A stretch of 64,000 nt of DNA from Salinisphaera shabanensis E1L3A (GCF_000215955.2 NZ_AFNV02000011.1:1-64000); one strand, 5' to 3'; shown: positions 45,797-55,111, counted from the stretch's first letter. Translations and numbers: made by a program. The notes: generated by a model from the sequence alone, not told the origin.

Positions 45797-46983
45797 CCGT
45801 GCGAGAGTTCGGTGAGGAGCTGATTGTCGACGGTGACGGTATCGCCTTCGTCGAAGCGCAGGCGTGCGTCGCGAGACAGTTCGGTGAGATCCTCGTTCAG
45901 CGGGTAGAGGGGATCGGCTGGATCGTCGGGATTTGGGGAATAGTCGCGAAACACGTCGACCACGTCGTATTCGATATGCCGATAACGCGCGTTCTGGCGG
46001 AAAGTGAAGTGGTCGCCGATAAGCTGCTCGAATAGATAGCCCACGGAATAGACTTCCGAATCGTAGCCGCCCAGGCCAGGTATGCCGATATAACGATCGT
46101 CCGGAATGCGACCGTTGTCGCTATCGTATTTCGTGCCACGGCGCGGAAAGCCGGTCCAGTAGTAGTCGGATTCGTTCTTCTGATAGTCGGCCAGGAGGGT
46201 CAACTCGGTGCGTGTGCTCGGTGCCCAGGTCAGAGCGGGCGCGATATAGACACGATCGTTCTCGATGTAATCGATCGGCGAATCAGCGTCCTGTATCAGT
46301 CCGGTGAGGCGGTAGCGCCAATGGCCCTCAGCGTCGATGGGTCCGCCCACGTCGCCCTTGAGCTGCTTGTGATGATCGCTGCCCATTTCCAGGCCGACTT
46401 CGCGCAGCGGTGTCGCGGTCGGGCGTTTGGTTACGAGATTGATGATGCCGCCGGGTTGGCCCTGGCCATAAAGCACCGATGCCGGGCCGCGCAGCACCTC
46501 GACGCGCTCCAGGCCATAGGTTTCGATCGGCGCGTCGTAGGGCAGGCCGGCAAACAGGCGGGTGCCATCGCGATAGGTGGCATCGGACGCCTGGAAGCCG
46601 CGGATGTTGATGCCGATGGAATCAATGATGTTGTTATTGAAGCGATTGAGCACCGCGATACCGGGGCTGTATTCCACGGCTTCGGTCAGGCTGTCGGCAT
46701 CGCGATCCTCCAACTGGTCGCGGCCGATCACGCTCACCGCCTGGGGGGATTCGATAAGCGGGATATCGGTTTTGGTGGCGGTCGCACTGCGTTCGGCCAC
46801 ATAACCGTCGACCGGCGCATAGGCGCGGTCGATGCCAGCCCCCTGAATATCGATCGGCGCCAGCGGGGTCGGCGCGGTATCGGTCTGTGCGCTGGCGGTC
46901 GCCGCGGTAAGCGTCAGTGCCAGTGCACTGGCGATGCGTATGTCGGCTCGTCGAAGAGTCAAACCGTTGAAACGTTCGTTCAC
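45772..46983 (-). CDS. TonB-dependent siderophore receptor, N-terminal part of a frameshifted gene
   Basis: Signal peptide (ending TASAQ), plug domain (ESPQAVSVIGRDQLEDRDA, RVEVLRGPASVLYGQGQPGGIINLVTKRPT) and the first barrel strands of a ferric-siderophore receptor. The frame ends in SNTACS* just after the G run, where FEHSLLVGLDYKT is expected. It lies 52 bp downstream of the PepSY-flavoprotein reductase gene and shares its Fur-controlled transcript. Confidence 0.87.
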   Translation of the reverse strand: MNERFNGLTLRRADIRIASALALTLTAATASAQTDTAPTPLAPIDIQGAGIDRAYAPVDGYVAERSATATKTDIPLIESPQAVSVIGRDQLEDRDADSLTEAVEYSPGIAVLNRFNNNIIDSIGINIRGFQASDATYRDGTRLFAGLPYDAPIETYGLERVEVLRGPASVLYGQGQPGGIINLVTKRPTATPLREVGLEMGSDHHKQLKGDVGGPIDAEGHWRYRLTGLIQDADSPIDYIENDRVYIAPALTWAPSTRTELTLLADYQKNESDYYWTGFPRRGTKYDSDNGRIPDDRYIGIPGLGGYDSEVYSVGYLFEQLIGDHFTFRQNARYRHIEYDVVDVFRDYSPNPDDPADPLYPLNEDLTELSRDARLRFDEGDTVTVDNQLLTELSHGGSNTACS

Positions 46984-47035
46984 GAATCCCCCCTGAAAAA
47001 TATGGCCACGTGTTTTTGGTGTGCGCCTGCGGCGG

Positions 47036-49561
47036 CTAGTAGACGTCCATGCGAATACGCCCGGCCTCGTTGAGTTGCTCGACGGTCTCGGCGCCGAGGA
47101 TTTCGGTGAGCGTCTGGGTCACGCCGGCGGCCATGCCGTCATGGCTGCCGCACACGAATACGAACGCGCCGTTGGCGATCCAGTCACGCAGACGATCTGC
47201 GTGTTCGGCGAGCGCGTGCTGGACGTAGCGCCCGTCGTCGGCATCGCGTGAGAACGCGGTATCGAGATGGGCGATTTCGCCGCTGTGGTGCCGTGCGGTG
47301 AGGCGCTCGCCGTAGTAGAAATCGACCGCGCGCTGGCGTTCGCCGAACAGCAGCCAGTTGGCGTGCTGGCCTTTGTCCATGCGCTCCAGCAGATGGCTGC
47401 GCAGTCCGGCCATGCCGGTGCCGTTGCCGATGAAGATGGCCGGGCTTCGTTGTGTTTTCGCGTCGCCACGAAAGCCCGGGTTCGCGCGCAGCCGCAGCTC
47501 GACCGTGTCGCCGATTTCGGCACGCTCGATCAGCCATCCGGACGCCAGGCCGGTTCCATATTCGTGACGTGCCAGGCGCACCAGCAATTCGATGGCGCCG
47601 TTACCGATATTGGCGATCGAGTAATCACGCGCGGCCAGCGGCGCGAGGCCATCGAACCAGGTCTGCACATCGGCTGGTACGCCCGCGACATCATCCGGCA
47701 AGTGACGGTCAGCCAAGGCGCTGCGCAGCGGCTGTGCGCGGTCCGCGTGAACGACCGGGGTCTCGCCGTCGATGCCGTGCTGTTGCAGCCAGGCCTCAAC
47801 CGTCGCCTGCGGCTGGCGCGGCCGAATTTCGACGATATCGCCCGCCTGCCAGTGTGTGGCGCTCGCCTCGATGGGTTCGAGTCGCAAACAGGCGGTTGGT
47901 CCGCCCAGGCTGTCGGGATTGAGAATGCGGCGTGCGGCCAGCCGCCAGCGGTCGAAAACCGGTTCGACATCCGCGTTGGTCGTGCCAAACAGTCCGGCCA
48001 GGGCGGCATGCCAATCGGCGAGTGCGGTGGCATCCGCCTTGTCGACTTCGATCGGCGCGATGAGTGTGCGCGCGCCGCGTTCGCGCAGCGCGCGATCGAA
48101 CCGGCGCCCGAAAGCACAGTAGCTGTCGGCATAGTCGGTATCGCCCAGCGACAACAGTGCATAGTCGAGTTCTTCCAGGCGCGGTGTGGTCGCGCTGCAG
48201 AATCGGCGGTCGAAAGCACGCGCGGCCACCGGCGCATCGCCGTCGCCGTGGGTGCTGACCACGAACAGCGCCTGACGGTGATCCCGCAGTGATGCCGGCT
48301 GAATTTCGTTGAGGCCGGACATGCGTACAGCGCGCCCGGCCGATTGCAGCGCGGCCGCGGTCTGGCCGGCAATGCGCTGGGCGAGCCCGCTCTGGCTGGC
48401 ATAGGCCACAAGCAACGTATCGGCGCCGGGTGGCGCATCGGCATGAACAGACGGTGTAGCCGCCACCTGTCGCTTCATGCGGCGACGGCGCAGATACAGC
48501 AACAGGCCGGTGACAAAGAAAACCGGCATGGCGAAGCTGGCGAGCATCATCACGATGACGCCCGGCGTGCCGAAGAAGGCCCCCATATGCAGGGCATAGA
48601 GGCTGGTCAGCAGCTGGTTGCCGGTGGCTTCGTCTGCAAAACGTGCCTCGCCGAGAATTTCGCCGCTCGATGGGTGAACGAATAACTCATCGTCCGCATA
48701 GCGATGAAACGCGTTGGCTGGTACGTAATGCACTTCCACCGGATCGCGCGCTTCGCCCGGCAGGCGGATGAATACCGACTTCGCATCGCCAAGCCGCGGC
48801 GCGATCGAGGCCCAGATACGGTCCATATCCACGCCTGCGGTGTCCTGTGCGAGTTCGACGTGCGCCGGGGTTTCGCTTTCGAAGAGCGCCTTGGCACCGT
48901 CTCGATACCAGTCGAAAGACCACCATAGCCCGGTCAGCGATGCGATCAGGTAGGCCAGCAGCGCCCACAGACCCAGCACGGCATGCCATTCGCCGGCCAG
49001 CTTGCCGCCGAGCGCGCGCGGCCAGACCCAGCGCCAGCCTTGTCGTGGGCGACGCTTCCAGCGAATCCACAGGCCGGTGATCGATAGCAGCACCAGCGCG
49101 ATCGTCGAAATACCGACAATGAACTTGCCCGTAGCTCCGGCGGCCAGTCGCTGGTGCAACTGGCGAATCAGGCCGAACGTCCACTGGCCGCGTAGCATGC
49201 CGATCGGCTCGGCGGTGGTCGGATCGAGCATGGCGCGTTCGCCACGGCGGCCGGTCGTCTCCGGCGTGCGATAACCCAGAAATACGGGATAGGGGCGATC
49301 CTGGCGCCAGAAGAGGCTGCTGACCGCGTGGCCGGGATGTTCGGCTTCGTAACGTGCGATCAGCGCCGGCGGGCTAAGCCGCTGATCGTTTTCGAAGTGT
49401 GCGACCTGGTCCGCGTTGATCCATTCCAGGATATCTTCCTGGAACGACATGAGGCCGCCGGTGATACCGATGAGCATCAGCACGATGCCGGCGGTGATGC
49501 CGATAAACCAGTGCAGCTGAAAGATCGGGTCGATCGCACGAAAGCGGTCGATAGTGCTCAT
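47036..49561 (-). CDS. PepSY-flavodoxin-FAD/NAD(P) reductase fusion (inner-membrane ferric-siderophore reductase type)
   Basis: 841 aa with three modules. A PepSY-associated membrane domain (about 1-400, four helices, opening FRAIDPIFQLHWFIGITAGI); a flavodoxin domain (LLVAYASQSGLAQRIAGQTA onward); and an FNR-like module with FAD motif (ARDYSIAN) and NAD(P) part (FIGNGTGMAGLRSHL, LFGERQ, YVCGS-like end FVFVCGSHDGMA). Such proteins pass electrons from NAD(P)H across the membrane to periplasmic ferric siderophores. The receptor downstream and Fur box upstream support an iron role. ATG 49561 is chosen at the start of homology, with AGG 7 nt upstream. Confidence 0.85.
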   Translation of the reverse strand: MSTIDRFRAIDPIFQLHWFIGITAGIVLMLIGITGGLMSFQEDILEWINADQVAHFENDQRLSPPALIARYEAEHPGHAVSSLFWRQDRPYPVFLGYRTPETTGRRGERAMLDPTTAEPIGMLRGQWTFGLIRQLHQRLAAGATGKFIVGISTIALVLLSITGLWIRWKRRPRQGWRWVWPRALGGKLAGEWHAVLGLWALLAYLIASLTGLWWSFDWYRDGAKALFESETPAHVELAQDTAGVDMDRIWASIAPRLGDAKSVFIRLPGEARDPVEVHYVPANAFHRYADDELFVHPSSGEILGEARFADEATGNQLLTSLYALHMGAFFGTPGVIVMMLASFAMPVFFVTGLLLYLRRRRMKRQVAATPSVHADAPPGADTLLVAYASQSGLAQRIAGQTAAALQSAGRAVRMSGLNEIQPASLRDHRQALFVVSTHGDGDAPVAARAFDRRFCSATTPRLEELDYALLSLGDTDYADSYCAFGRRFDRALRERGARTLIAPIEVDKADATALADWHAALAGLFGTTNADVEPVFDRWRLAARRILNPDSLGGPTACLRLEPIEASATHWQAGDIVEIRPRQPQATVEAWLQQHGIDGETPVVHADRAQPLRSALADRHLPDDVAGVPADVQTWFDGLAPLAARDYSIANIGNGAIELLVRLARHEYGTGLASGWLIERAEIGDTVELRLRANPGFRGDAKTQRSPAIFIGNGTGMAGLRSHLLERMDKGQHANWLLFGERQRAVDFYYGERLTARHHSGEIAHLDTAFSRDADDGRYVQHALAEHADRLRDWIANGAFVFVCGSHDGMAAGVTQTLTEILGAETVEQLNEAGRIRMDVY

Positions 49562-49677
49562 CGTTTCGCCTGACGAAACAGTGGTATGGGCATGGCCGGA
49601 ATGGCCGAGCGCGAGTCGTGGCTGCGAGCAACGGACGTGCAAACGACAACGCCACGCATGGCGTGCGAGCAATTCAT
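49558..49677 (-). CDS. Possible 39-residue leader ORF
   Basis: ATG 49677 opens a short frame whose TGA overlaps the reductase ATG (ATGA), a coupling arrangement. The product has no recognisable domain and the ribosome site is poor. It may be chance. Confidence 0.2.
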   Translation of the reverse strand: MNCSHAMRGVVVCTSVARSHDSRSAIPAMPIPLFRQAKR

Positions 49678-49734
49678 GATGGCGGCCCCCAATCGAATAT
49701 CGGCCGACGCCGGGCAGGCGCTACCGATGAATGT

Positions 49735-49812
49735 TCATCTGCACGTGCATAAAAGAGCGCGGCCCGTCAGGGCCGCGCAATCCACCGAGATGAAGGTTTC
49801 CCTTCGTTCCAT
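49735..49812 (-). promoter_or_regulatory. Possible attenuator leader of the reductase-receptor operon
   Basis: Between the Fur box and reductase gene is a 25-codon ORF (49812-49735) overlapping a 9-bp GC hairpin (49757-49778, GTCA loop). On the minus strand the hairpin is followed by TCTTTTAT, an intrinsic-terminator shape. Confidence 0.35.
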
Positions 49813-49832
49813 TTAGCAACCGCTGGGATGCA

Positions 49833-49851
49833 AATGCGAACGATTCGCATT
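49833..49851 (-). promoter_or_regulatory. Fur box of the reductase-receptor operon
   Basis: A perfect 19-bp inverted repeat, AATGCGAA-CGA-TTCGCATT. Shares its CGA centre with the Fur box at 52197. Confidence 0.75.
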
Positions 49852-49910
49852 ATGCATATGAGATTTGTTAGTGCAACTGTCGCGGGGACGCTATTAGGTT
49901 GTGCGCAAAT

Positions 49911-49935
49911 TAAAAAGCGGCCACTGGGGCCGCTT
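49911..49935 (-). terminator. Terminator of the second siderophore receptor
   Basis: A perfect 8-bp stem AAGCGGCC / GGCCGCTT with a 5-nt loop and, on the minus strand, a T run. Confidence 0.85.
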
Positions 49936-49957
49936 CTCGGTCAGGCGTATCGCCGCT

Positions 49958-52159
49958 TTACTGCCAGCGATAACTCACCGTGGCGGTGGTTTCGCGGCCA
50001 TAGCCGTAATAGCAGAAGTTGGAGCTCAGGCAGGACGAAACGTATTTCTTGTTGAATATGTTCTGCATGTTCAGTCCTACGCGCCAACCCTCGTACGCCG
50101 GATCGAGACCGCCCAGCTCGTAATGCAGGGCGGCATCGGCGACGGTGTAGTCGGGCACCTGCTGCTCGTTGGTATTGCTGACCTGCTGCTCGCCGACGTA
50201 GCGTACGCCCACGCCGCCGCCCGCGCCTTTCCAGGCGCCGCTCGGCTGGGTGTAATCGAGCCAGGCCGAGGCCGTGTAGTCCGGTGTGCGTTGGTATTCG
50301 TTGCCTTGGGTGCCATCTTCTGCGCTGGTGACTTCGGAATCCAGATAGGCGGCGGCCAGGGATAGATCGAGGCCACGGGTAAGGCTTGCCTTGCCGTCGA
50401 TCTCCAAACCCCGCACTTGCACTTCGCCGGTCTGTGAGACGGTGCCGTCCGGCTGTTGCGGACCGGTGACATTCTTCTGGGTTAGCTCGAAGGCCGATAG
50501 CGTGACCAGCGCGTTGCTGCCGCGCGGCTGAAATTTTACTCCCGCCTCGTACTGCTCGCCTTCGGTCGGATCAAGCACGCCCGGCTGGGTGCCGCTGGTG
50601 GCCGGCGATTGAAAGGATTCCGTATAGGCGACGTAAGGGGCAATACCGTTATCAAACGCGTACAGCGTGCCCAGGCGGCCGGTGAAGGCGCGATCGGTAC
50701 GCGTATCGCGTGTGTCTGTGCCCGGGCCCACGGCCGTGGTATCGATCACGTCGTAACGGCCGCCGGCAAGCATGGTGAGCCGGCCGATTTTGGCCTGGTC
50801 CTGAAGGTAGAAGCCGATCTGGTCTTGATCGAATTCGTAACGGTCACGGGCAGGCGGCAAAATCGTCTGGCTATGGTCTGGGTTGTTGATCGAAAGGTCG
50901 GGTGGTGGTGGCGAAGTGCTGTCGCGCGAGTCACCCAGCCCGTAGTAGCGATCGGCGTCGAGATTCTGGTAATCGAACCCGCCCAGGAGCGTGTGTGCGA
51001 CCGGGCCGGTATCGACATAACCCAGCAACTGGTTGTCGATCAGGATGCCGTTGACGTTTTCCTGCGAAGCGGCCGTACCACGGGTGAGCGTGGTGCCGTC
51101 GTCGCTCAGCCCTGAGCCATAGACACTGCGGTAATCCACCTCGGCATCGCGAAAGCGAAAGTTCTGGCGGAACTGCAGGCTGTCGTTGAACCAGTGCGAG
51201 AACTCGTAGCCGAGCTGAAGCGTCTTGCGGTCGAAGCTTTCGAAGTTTTCGTCGCCGTCGTAGAAATCGCGCGCTAGCTTACTGCCGTCGGCCAATGGAT
51301 CGACCGTGCCTTGATAGGGCAGTGCGCCGTAGGAGCCGGAGTCCGGATCGTTGCGGTACTTGGCCAGTAGCGTGAGTTCGGTGTCGTCCGACAGGCGCAG
51401 ACGCAGCGACGGCGCGATCGAGAAATTGGAGGTCTCGACCGTCTCCTGCGGGCCATTGCGGCGACTGCCGGTGGCAACCACGCGATAGAGCGCATCGCCT
51501 TCTTCGTCGAGCGCGCCGCCGATATCGAAGCCGGCGCCCAGTCGGCTGTCGTTGCCGGTTTCCAGATAAAACTCGTTGGTCGGATCCTCGGTCGGGCGCT
51601 TGGACACCAGATTGATGAGCCCACCGGGCGGTGTCTGGCCGTAGAGTACGGATGCCGGGCCTTTGACGACCTCGACGCGTTCCAGCAGGTAAGGATCGGT
51701 CTTGGGAATGGTATAGAAATAACCGAGCTGCTTGAGCCCGTCGAGATAGGTGTCCGGCTGGAAACCGCGCAACGTCAGCTGGTCGTAACGGCTGGCCACG
51801 TTGCCACGCAATTCGGGTACCACGCCCGACACATAGCGCAACACCTGGCGGATATCGCGCGCGCCCTGGGCCTGAATCTGGTCGGCGGCAATCACCGATA
51901 CCGATTGCGGCGTTTCCGCCAGCGGCGCGTCGGTTTTCGTTGCTGAGCGCGTACGCTTGGCGGTATAGCCCTCGACCGGGCTGGTCGCCGTTTCCACCTG
52001 CGATTCGCCCTCGACCTGGATCGTGGACAGTGTCTCGGTACCCGTGGTTTGCACAGCCTCCTGCGCGACGGCCATACCGCTACACAACAGGCTTGCGCCA
52101 AGGCTCGGTATGACGACGTGATGAAATGCGCGTGCTGCGTGCGCCGATAAATATCGCAA
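49958..52159 (-). CDS. TonB-dependent siderophore receptor
   Basis: Intact 733-aa ferric-siderophore receptor. Signal peptide (ending GMAVAQE), TonB-box region, plug (ETPQSVSVIAADQIQAQGA; RVEVVKGPASVLYGQTPPGGLINLVSKRPTED) and barrel ending ATVSYRWQ. Close in plan to the FpvA/FhuE-type group but without the extra N-terminal signalling domain, so it is not part of a sigma-factor cascade. A Fur box lies about 40 bp upstream. It is probably transcribed alone, with a terminator after it. Confidence 0.92.
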   Translation of the reverse strand: MRYLSAHAARAFHHVVIPSLGASLLCSGMAVAQEAVQTTGTETLSTIQVEGESQVETATSPVEGYTAKRTRSATKTDAPLAETPQSVSVIAADQIQAQGARDIRQVLRYVSGVVPELRGNVASRYDQLTLRGFQPDTYLDGLKQLGYFYTIPKTDPYLLERVEVVKGPASVLYGQTPPGGLINLVSKRPTEDPTNEFYLETGNDSRLGAGFDIGGALDEEGDALYRVVATGSRRNGPQETVETSNFSIAPSLRLRLSDDTELTLLAKYRNDPDSGSYGALPYQGTVDPLADGSKLARDFYDGDENFESFDRKTLQLGYEFSHWFNDSLQFRQNFRFRDAEVDYRSVYGSGLSDDGTTLTRGTAASQENVNGILIDNQLLGYVDTGPVAHTLLGGFDYQNLDADRYYGLGDSRDSTSPPPPDLSINNPDHSQTILPPARDRYEFDQDQIGFYLQDQAKIGRLTMLAGGRYDVIDTTAVGPGTDTRDTRTDRAFTGRLGTLYAFDNGIAPYVAYTESFQSPATSGTQPGVLDPTEGEQYEAGVKFQPRGSNALVTLSAFELTQKNVTGPQQPDGTVSQTGEVQVRGLEIDGKASLTRGLDLSLAAAYLDSEVTSAEDGTQGNEYQRTPDYTASAWLDYTQPSGAWKGAGGGVGVRYVGEQQVSNTNEQQVPDYTVADAALHYELGGLDPAYEGWRVGLNMQNIFNKKYVSSCLSSNFCYYGYGRETTATVSYRWQ

Positions 52160-52196
52160 GACGAATCCCCCGGGAAAAGCCGAAGCTTCAGCGTGT

Positions 52197-52217
52197 TATT
52201 GAGAACGATTCGCAAAT
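52197..52217 (-). promoter_or_regulatory. Fur box of the intact siderophore receptor
   Basis: TTGAGAA-CGA-TTCGCAA, 6 of 7 arm positions paired, same spacing and centre as the box at 49833. Confidence 0.7.
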
Positions 52218-52310
52218 ATTAGTGGTCGTCGACTGCCTTGTATACCGTTTGCGCTGACGCTCGCCTGCGAAACCGCTACCATCGTCGACACCATCTTCTG
52301 GAGAATCGTC

Positions 52311-52769
52311 GTGCAGCAAACTCCGAGTTTCGTGTCGGTGCGATCCGGCCTTGCCCGATATGCCGGGTTCGCGATCGTGGCAACGCTGGCTTTGGTACTG
52401 GTCGGCTGCGGCAGCGACGACGATAGCCAAGCCGCCGATGACGCGTCGGCGAGTGCTGACACTGCGGCCGCGGACGGCTTTGCCAGCGCCGATACCATTC
52501 GCGAGCGCGTGATCGGCAACACGGTGACCGGCACGATGTCGCCCGACAGTGCCTATACCGAGTTCTATGCGCCGGACGGTACGATTCGCGGGCCGAGCTA
52601 CGAAGCGCGCTGGACGATCAAGGACGATCAGCTGTGTTTCGACTATGACGAAGCGCTACAGATCGATTGTTATAGCGTGAAGATCGATGGCCAGTCGCTG
52701 GAGTGGCATCGCCAGGACGAGGTTCAGGGCAAGGGCACGCTCGTCGAGGGCAATCCGAACAACTTTTAG
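52311..52769 (+). CDS. Small lipoprotein of unknown function
   Basis: 152 aa with a lipobox (LVGC, Cys near residue 33) after a hydrophobic signal, an Asp/Ala/Ser-rich linker and a C-terminal domain (YTEFYAPDGTIRGPSYEARWTIKDDQLCFDY) resembling small beta-sheet lipoproteins that carry a 'YFapDGtv' motif. Start GTG 52311 has GGAG upstream. The position next to iron genes may be coincidental. Confidence 0.72.
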   Translation: MQQTPSFVSVRSGLARYAGFAIVATLALVLVGCGSDDDSQAADDASASADTAAADGFASADTIRERVIGNTVTGTMSPDSAYTEFYAPDGTIRGPSYEARWTIKDDQLCFDYDEALQIDCYSVKIDGQSLEWHRQDEVQGKGTLVEGNPNNF

Positions 52770-52808
52770 CGGCGCCGCCTGAAACAGACGGTTGCACAAG
52801 CGCGCCCG

Positions 52809-54041
52809 ATGGCGTCGACAAGGTCAGATATGACGGATATGGATAGCGCGGCCGACGCGCACACCGGCGGCCCGCGGCGCGTGGTCATGCGCGGCGAGCA
52901 CAAGTACACGTTGCTGGGCACGGCTCACGTCTCGCGTGCCAGTGCCGAAGAAGTGCAAAACGAAATCGAAACCGGCGCTTACGATACGGTCGCGATCGAG
53001 CTGTGCGATGCGCGCCACGCGGCGCTCACGCGCGCCGGCGAACTGGAGCAGATGGATCTGTTCCAGGTGCTGCGCCAGGGCAAGGCCGGCATGGTTGCCG
53101 CCAACCTCGCGCTGGGGGCGTATCAGCAGCGTCTGGCCGATCAGTTCGGTATCGAGCCGGGCGCCGAGATGCGGGCGGCGATCACGAGTTGTGCGGCTGC
53201 CGATCTGCCACTCGTGCTGGTCGATCGCAATATCGGCATCACCCTCAAGCGTGTGTACCGGCGTATTCCGTGGTGGCAGCGCATGAGCACGCTGGGCGCG
53301 CTGTTCGCCAGCCTGCTCTCGCGCGAAAAGATCGAGGAATCCGATATCGAGCGCCTCAAGGAAGGCGACATGCTCGAATCGACCTTCAACGAATTCGCCG
53401 CCGAATCCGCCACCATGCACGAAACGCTCATCGACGAGCGCGACCGTTATATGGCGGCCCAGCTGCTCAAGCGTACGCCTTCTCGGCATACGCTGGTGGT
53501 GGTGGGTGCGGGCCATCTGAAAGGTCTGGCGCGTTATCTCGAAGCCGGTATGGACGATCCGGGCGAGGTCGTGACCGAACTCGATCGTGTGCCGCCGGGT
53601 GCGACCTGGGTGAAATGGTTGCCGTGGATCGTGGTGGCGCTGGTATTCATCGGGTTCGCGATCGGTTTTTCACGCAGCGCCGGGCTGGGTCAGCAGATGG
53701 TGATCGAGTGGGTGGTCATCAACGGCGCGCTGTCCGCCGTTGGCGCGGCGTTGGCGCTCGCCCATCCATTGACGGTGGTCACGGCGTTCATTGCGGCACC
53801 GCTGACCTCTCTCAACCCGACCATTGGCGCCGGCATGGTCACCGCGGCGGCCGAATTGTGGCTACGCAAGCCGCGCGTTGGCGATTTCTCCACGCTCAAG
53901 AGTGACGTGACCAAAGCCACTGGCTGGTGGAAGAACCGTGTGTCGCGCACGTTGCTCGTGTTCGTTTTTTCCACCGTGGGTTCCGCGGCCGGCACGTATA
54001 TCGCCGGTTTTCGTATCGTCGGACAGTTGTTCGGCAGCTAG
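52809..54041 (+). CDS. TraB/PrgY family membrane protein
   Basis: 410 aa. N-terminal TraB domain with GTAHVSRASAEEV and VAIELCDARHAAL, the two conserved Gx-H and Glu motifs of the Tiki-like putative metalloprotease superfamily, plus GAGHLKGL. The C-terminal 140 residues are four membrane helices. PrgY in enterococci limits pheromone activity; in proteobacteria the role is unknown. Confidence 0.85.
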   Translation: MASTRSDMTDMDSAADAHTGGPRRVVMRGEHKYTLLGTAHVSRASAEEVQNEIETGAYDTVAIELCDARHAALTRAGELEQMDLFQVLRQGKAGMVAANLALGAYQQRLADQFGIEPGAEMRAAITSCAAADLPLVLVDRNIGITLKRVYRRIPWWQRMSTLGALFASLLSREKIEESDIERLKEGDMLESTFNEFAAESATMHETLIDERDRYMAAQLLKRTPSRHTLVVVGAGHLKGLARYLEAGMDDPGEVVTELDRVPPGATWVKWLPWIVVALVFIGFAIGFSRSAGLGQQMVIEWVVINGALSAVGAALALAHPLTVVTAFIAAPLTSLNPTIGAGMVTAAAELWLRKPRVGDFSTLKSDVTKATGWWKNRVSRTLLVFVFSTVGSAAGTYIAGFRIVGQLFGS

Positions 54042-54049
54042 CGGCTTAG

Positions 54050-55111
54050 CTAGTAAACGATACGCATCGGCAGGTCTTCGCTGTCGTATTCCGGCGCGTC
54101 GGGCAGGGTCACGTGTTCGTCGTTTGCGATGCGCTCGGCGGTGAACAGGCAGGCAAAGGCATCGGCGATGTCGTCGTCGTTGGCCTGTTGTCTGGATACG
54201 AGCGTGCGCGCGTTGGCGAACGCGTCGCGCCCGAAGTGGGCGGCAATGAGTTCGCGCCGACGTGCATGGCCGGTGGCACTGTGCTTGGGGTCGGTCAGCG
54301 CCTCGCCGGCGTTCATGGCCGCGAAGCTGACTTCCGGATGGGTTTCGTGGAGGCGCGCCTGCCAGTACGCCGAACGGCGCAGCAGGTCGTCGAGTTCACG
54401 AATCTTGGGCAGCAGGTTGTAGGTCTGGGCCGACAGGCGCTTGCCGCAGTATTCGGCGTTGATGGCGCTGGCTTCGCTGTGATTTCGCCCGAGTAACGCG
54501 GCGCGCACCGGCGTCGGGAACACACTGGTCGCGCGGCGACCGGCGAGCAATTGTCGGGCGGCATGATCGCAGGCGCGGGTCTGTTGTTCGTCGGCCAGCC
54601 CGATTGGCATATCGATGGCGACGACCGCCGGTGCGAGCCGATTGAGCAGGGCAGACAAGTCGCGCTCGACGAAGGCGCCCTCGTGCGATACCGCGACCCA
54701 GCCGCCCGGGCAGCCATCGATGCCGATACATTCGCGCAGGCGGCGTTTATGGCGCCGGTATTCGGCCAGCGGTGTGGCGAACGACAGCGTGTAGCCGTCC
54801 GGATCGCGGATATGAAAATAGCGTTCGTCCCAGGGCGCGTCGGCAGGCGCAAAATCCGGTTTGAGCCCGGCCGCGAGTGCACGCGCATGCTGGGCGTCCA
54901 CGTCGTCGACATGAAAAATCGTCAGTCCGCCGCCAGGCCGTGCCTTGTCGCCCGCACTCAGGTTCACGAAGCTCTCGCCGGCATAGAAGCTCGAAAAGCC
55001 GGCGTCCTCGCCGCCGAATTTCAGCTCGAATCCCAGACCCTGATAAAAGGCACAGCTGCGTGCCATGTCCGTCACGAACAGCGTGACGGCACTGATTTGA
55101 CGTATCGACAT
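54050..55111 (-). CDS. Fusion of a VOC (glyoxalase-like) domain and a DUF429 domain
   Basis: 353 aa with two unrelated domains. Residues 1 to about 120 are a vicinal-oxygen-chelate unit (VTLFVTDMARSCAFYQGLGF ... YFHIRDPDGYTLSFA). Residues about 127-345 are DUF429, a predicted RNase H-like nuclease (ECIGIDGCPGGWVAV, VVAIDMPIGLAD, SVFPTPVRAAL, DDDIADAFACLFTAER). No stop or new start with a ribosome site separates them, and the linker EYRRHKRRLR is short. DUF429 is normally a stand-alone protein. Function unknown. Confidence 0.8.
   Translation of the reverse strand: MSIRQISAVTLFVTDMARSCAFYQGLGFELKFGGEDAGFSSFYAGESFVNLSAGDKARPGGGLTIFHVDDVDAQHARALAAGLKPDFAPADAPWDERYFHIRDPDGYTLSFATPLAEYRRHKRRLRECIGIDGCPGGWVAVSHEGAFVERDLSALLNRLAPAVVAIDMPIGLADEQQTRACDHAARQLLAGRRATSVFPTPVRAALLGRNHSEASAINAEYCGKRLSAQTYNLLPKIRELDDLLRRSAYWQARLHETHPEVSFAAMNAGEALTDPKHSATGHARRRELIAAHFGRDAFANARTLVSRQQANDDDIADAFACLFTAERIANDEHVTLPDAPEYDSEDLPMRIVY

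Noticed and set aside
49958-52159. FecA/FpvA-type signalling receptor
   Set aside because: No N-terminal signalling domain and no sigma/anti-sigma genes beside it.
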